From Exophiala sp. HKRS030 (Eukaryota > Ascomycota > Eurotiomycetes > Chaetothyriales > Herpotrichiellaceae): a stretch of DNA of 64,000 bases. Of this stretch, positions 63,641 through 64,000 are shown piece by piece; the stretch's first letter is position 1; the number at the start of each line of letters is the position of its first letter. The position numbers and the translations under genes are program-made. The notes under the pieces are model-generated. The model searched no databases. It saw only the letters and a program-made list of their open reading frames with translations, and was not told where the DNA came from. The stretch covers positions 3,968,001 to 4,032,000 of the forward strand of contig JAHWDD010000001.1 of the NCBI GenBank assembly GCA_023897205.1. The letters are read 5' to 3'.

Positions 63641-64000
63641 ATGGCGTCGTCTAAGAACATGCAGCCCGTTACCTCTCCATTCTTCCCTCACATCTTCATT
63701 AAGAATCAATTTCGTACCAGGCCTGTATGGCCTTCAGCAGACACCGACCTCAGCGGCAAGGTCGCCATCGTGACCGGTGCCAATCAAGGTCTTGGTCTCG
63801 AGGCCTCGGCTCAGCTTCTCTCGCTCAGACTCTCGCATTTGATCATTGCCGTCCGATCTGTCACCAAAGGCGAGGGAGCCGCCGACGTTCTTCGTACGAA
63901 GTACCCCAAGGCGACTGTTCAAGTATTTCAGCTGGACATGACGTCTTATGATTCGATCCGAAGCTTCGTCACGCAGGTCGAGCAACTGGTACGAGTCGAC
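63641..64000 (+). CDS. short-chain dehydrogenase/reductase, 5' part cut by window edge
   Basis: From the ATG at 63641 an open frame runs to the end of the window (120 codons). It contains ADTDLSGKVAIVTGANQGLG, the Rossmann TGxxxGxG motif, then LSHLIIAVRSVTKGEGAADV and VFQLDMTSYDSIRSFVTQVE, as in fungal reductases that act on small aldehydes, ketones or polyketides. The Asp-Met pair (LDMTS) after the fourth strand is typical. The catalytic Ser-Tyr-Lys part lies beyond the edge. It is divergent from the transcription-factor-like gene. Substrate unknown; NAD or NADP preference cannot be read without more sequence, although the Arg in AVRS favours NADP. Confidence 0.85.
   Translation, partial: MASSKNMQPVTSPFFPHIFIKNQFRTRPVWPSADTDLSGKVAIVTGANQGLGLEASAQLLSLRLSHLIIAVRSVTKGEGAADVLRTKYPKATVQVFQLDMTSYDSIRSFVTQVEQLVRVD

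Noticed and set aside
1..64000. tRNA, rRNA or CRISPR features
   Set aside because: I scanned by eye for tRNA B-box-like GGTTCGA words and repeat-spacer arrays. The few GGTTCGA hits lack a cloverleaf context, and no array exists. A tRNA search program would be decisive.

Overview
The window is nuclear DNA of a filamentous ascomycete. Genes are compact, with short GT-AG introns of about 50-100 nt, often with a CTAAC or CTGAC branch point, and the gene set is typical of Pezizomycotina: an ATR/UvsB kinase, a Csm3/Swi3 fork protein, a fungal TACC-like coiled-coil protein, Brl1/Brr6, and zinc-cluster-less fungal transcription factors. The style looks Eurotiomycete or Chaetothyriales-like, but that is an impression and not a proof. 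I found no tRNA, rRNA or CRISPR.

Layout. 0.8-6.1 kb: a truncated fumarylacetoacetase-like remnant, a GST-like protein, a GC-rich intronless fumarase/aspartase-superfamily lyase (PcaB/adenylosuccinate lyase type) and a small His-rich secreted protein. 7.9-25.6 kb is a housekeeping block: TACC-like protein, glucosidase II beta subunit, complex I 21 kDa subunit, Csm3/Swi3, ATR kinase and HGH1. Csm3 and ATR sit tail to tail. 25.9-26.7 kb holds a decayed methyltransferase gene with several separate lesions. 28-43 kb is an accessory region: MFS exporter, zinc-less MDR oxidoreductase, a transcription-factor-like gene with an unexplained frame change, a tiny DUF1272-type protein, an old-yellow-enzyme homologue with an altered active site, a GST, a zinc-binding-like hypothetical protein and a class III CoA-transferase. 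Two LTR-like repeats lie in this region; one has landed inside a 12-bp tandem array and left a clear target duplication.

44.8-64 kb: a large disordered protein, the double-cassette helicase Slh1, a secreted yellow/MRJP-family protein, the SNARE Ykt6, a GNAT acetyltransferase, the nuclear-envelope protein Brl1/Brr6, another fungal transcription-factor-like protein, and the 5' end of a short-chain dehydrogenase cut by the right edge.

Functional links: Csm3 and ATR both act in the replication checkpoint. The 28-43 kb genes would suit export and detoxification or small-molecule catabolism, but no PKS, NRPS or terpene backbone enzyme is present, so a biosynthetic cluster is not supported. I did not find a clearly new multi-gene system. 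The most unusual items are the OYE homologue, the LTR insertion into the 12-bp array, the decayed methyltransferase, the four-copy acidic motif in Csm3 and a dispersed 11-bp GTACGGAGTAC motif. Exon coordinates were worked out by eye from splice signals and frame continuity.
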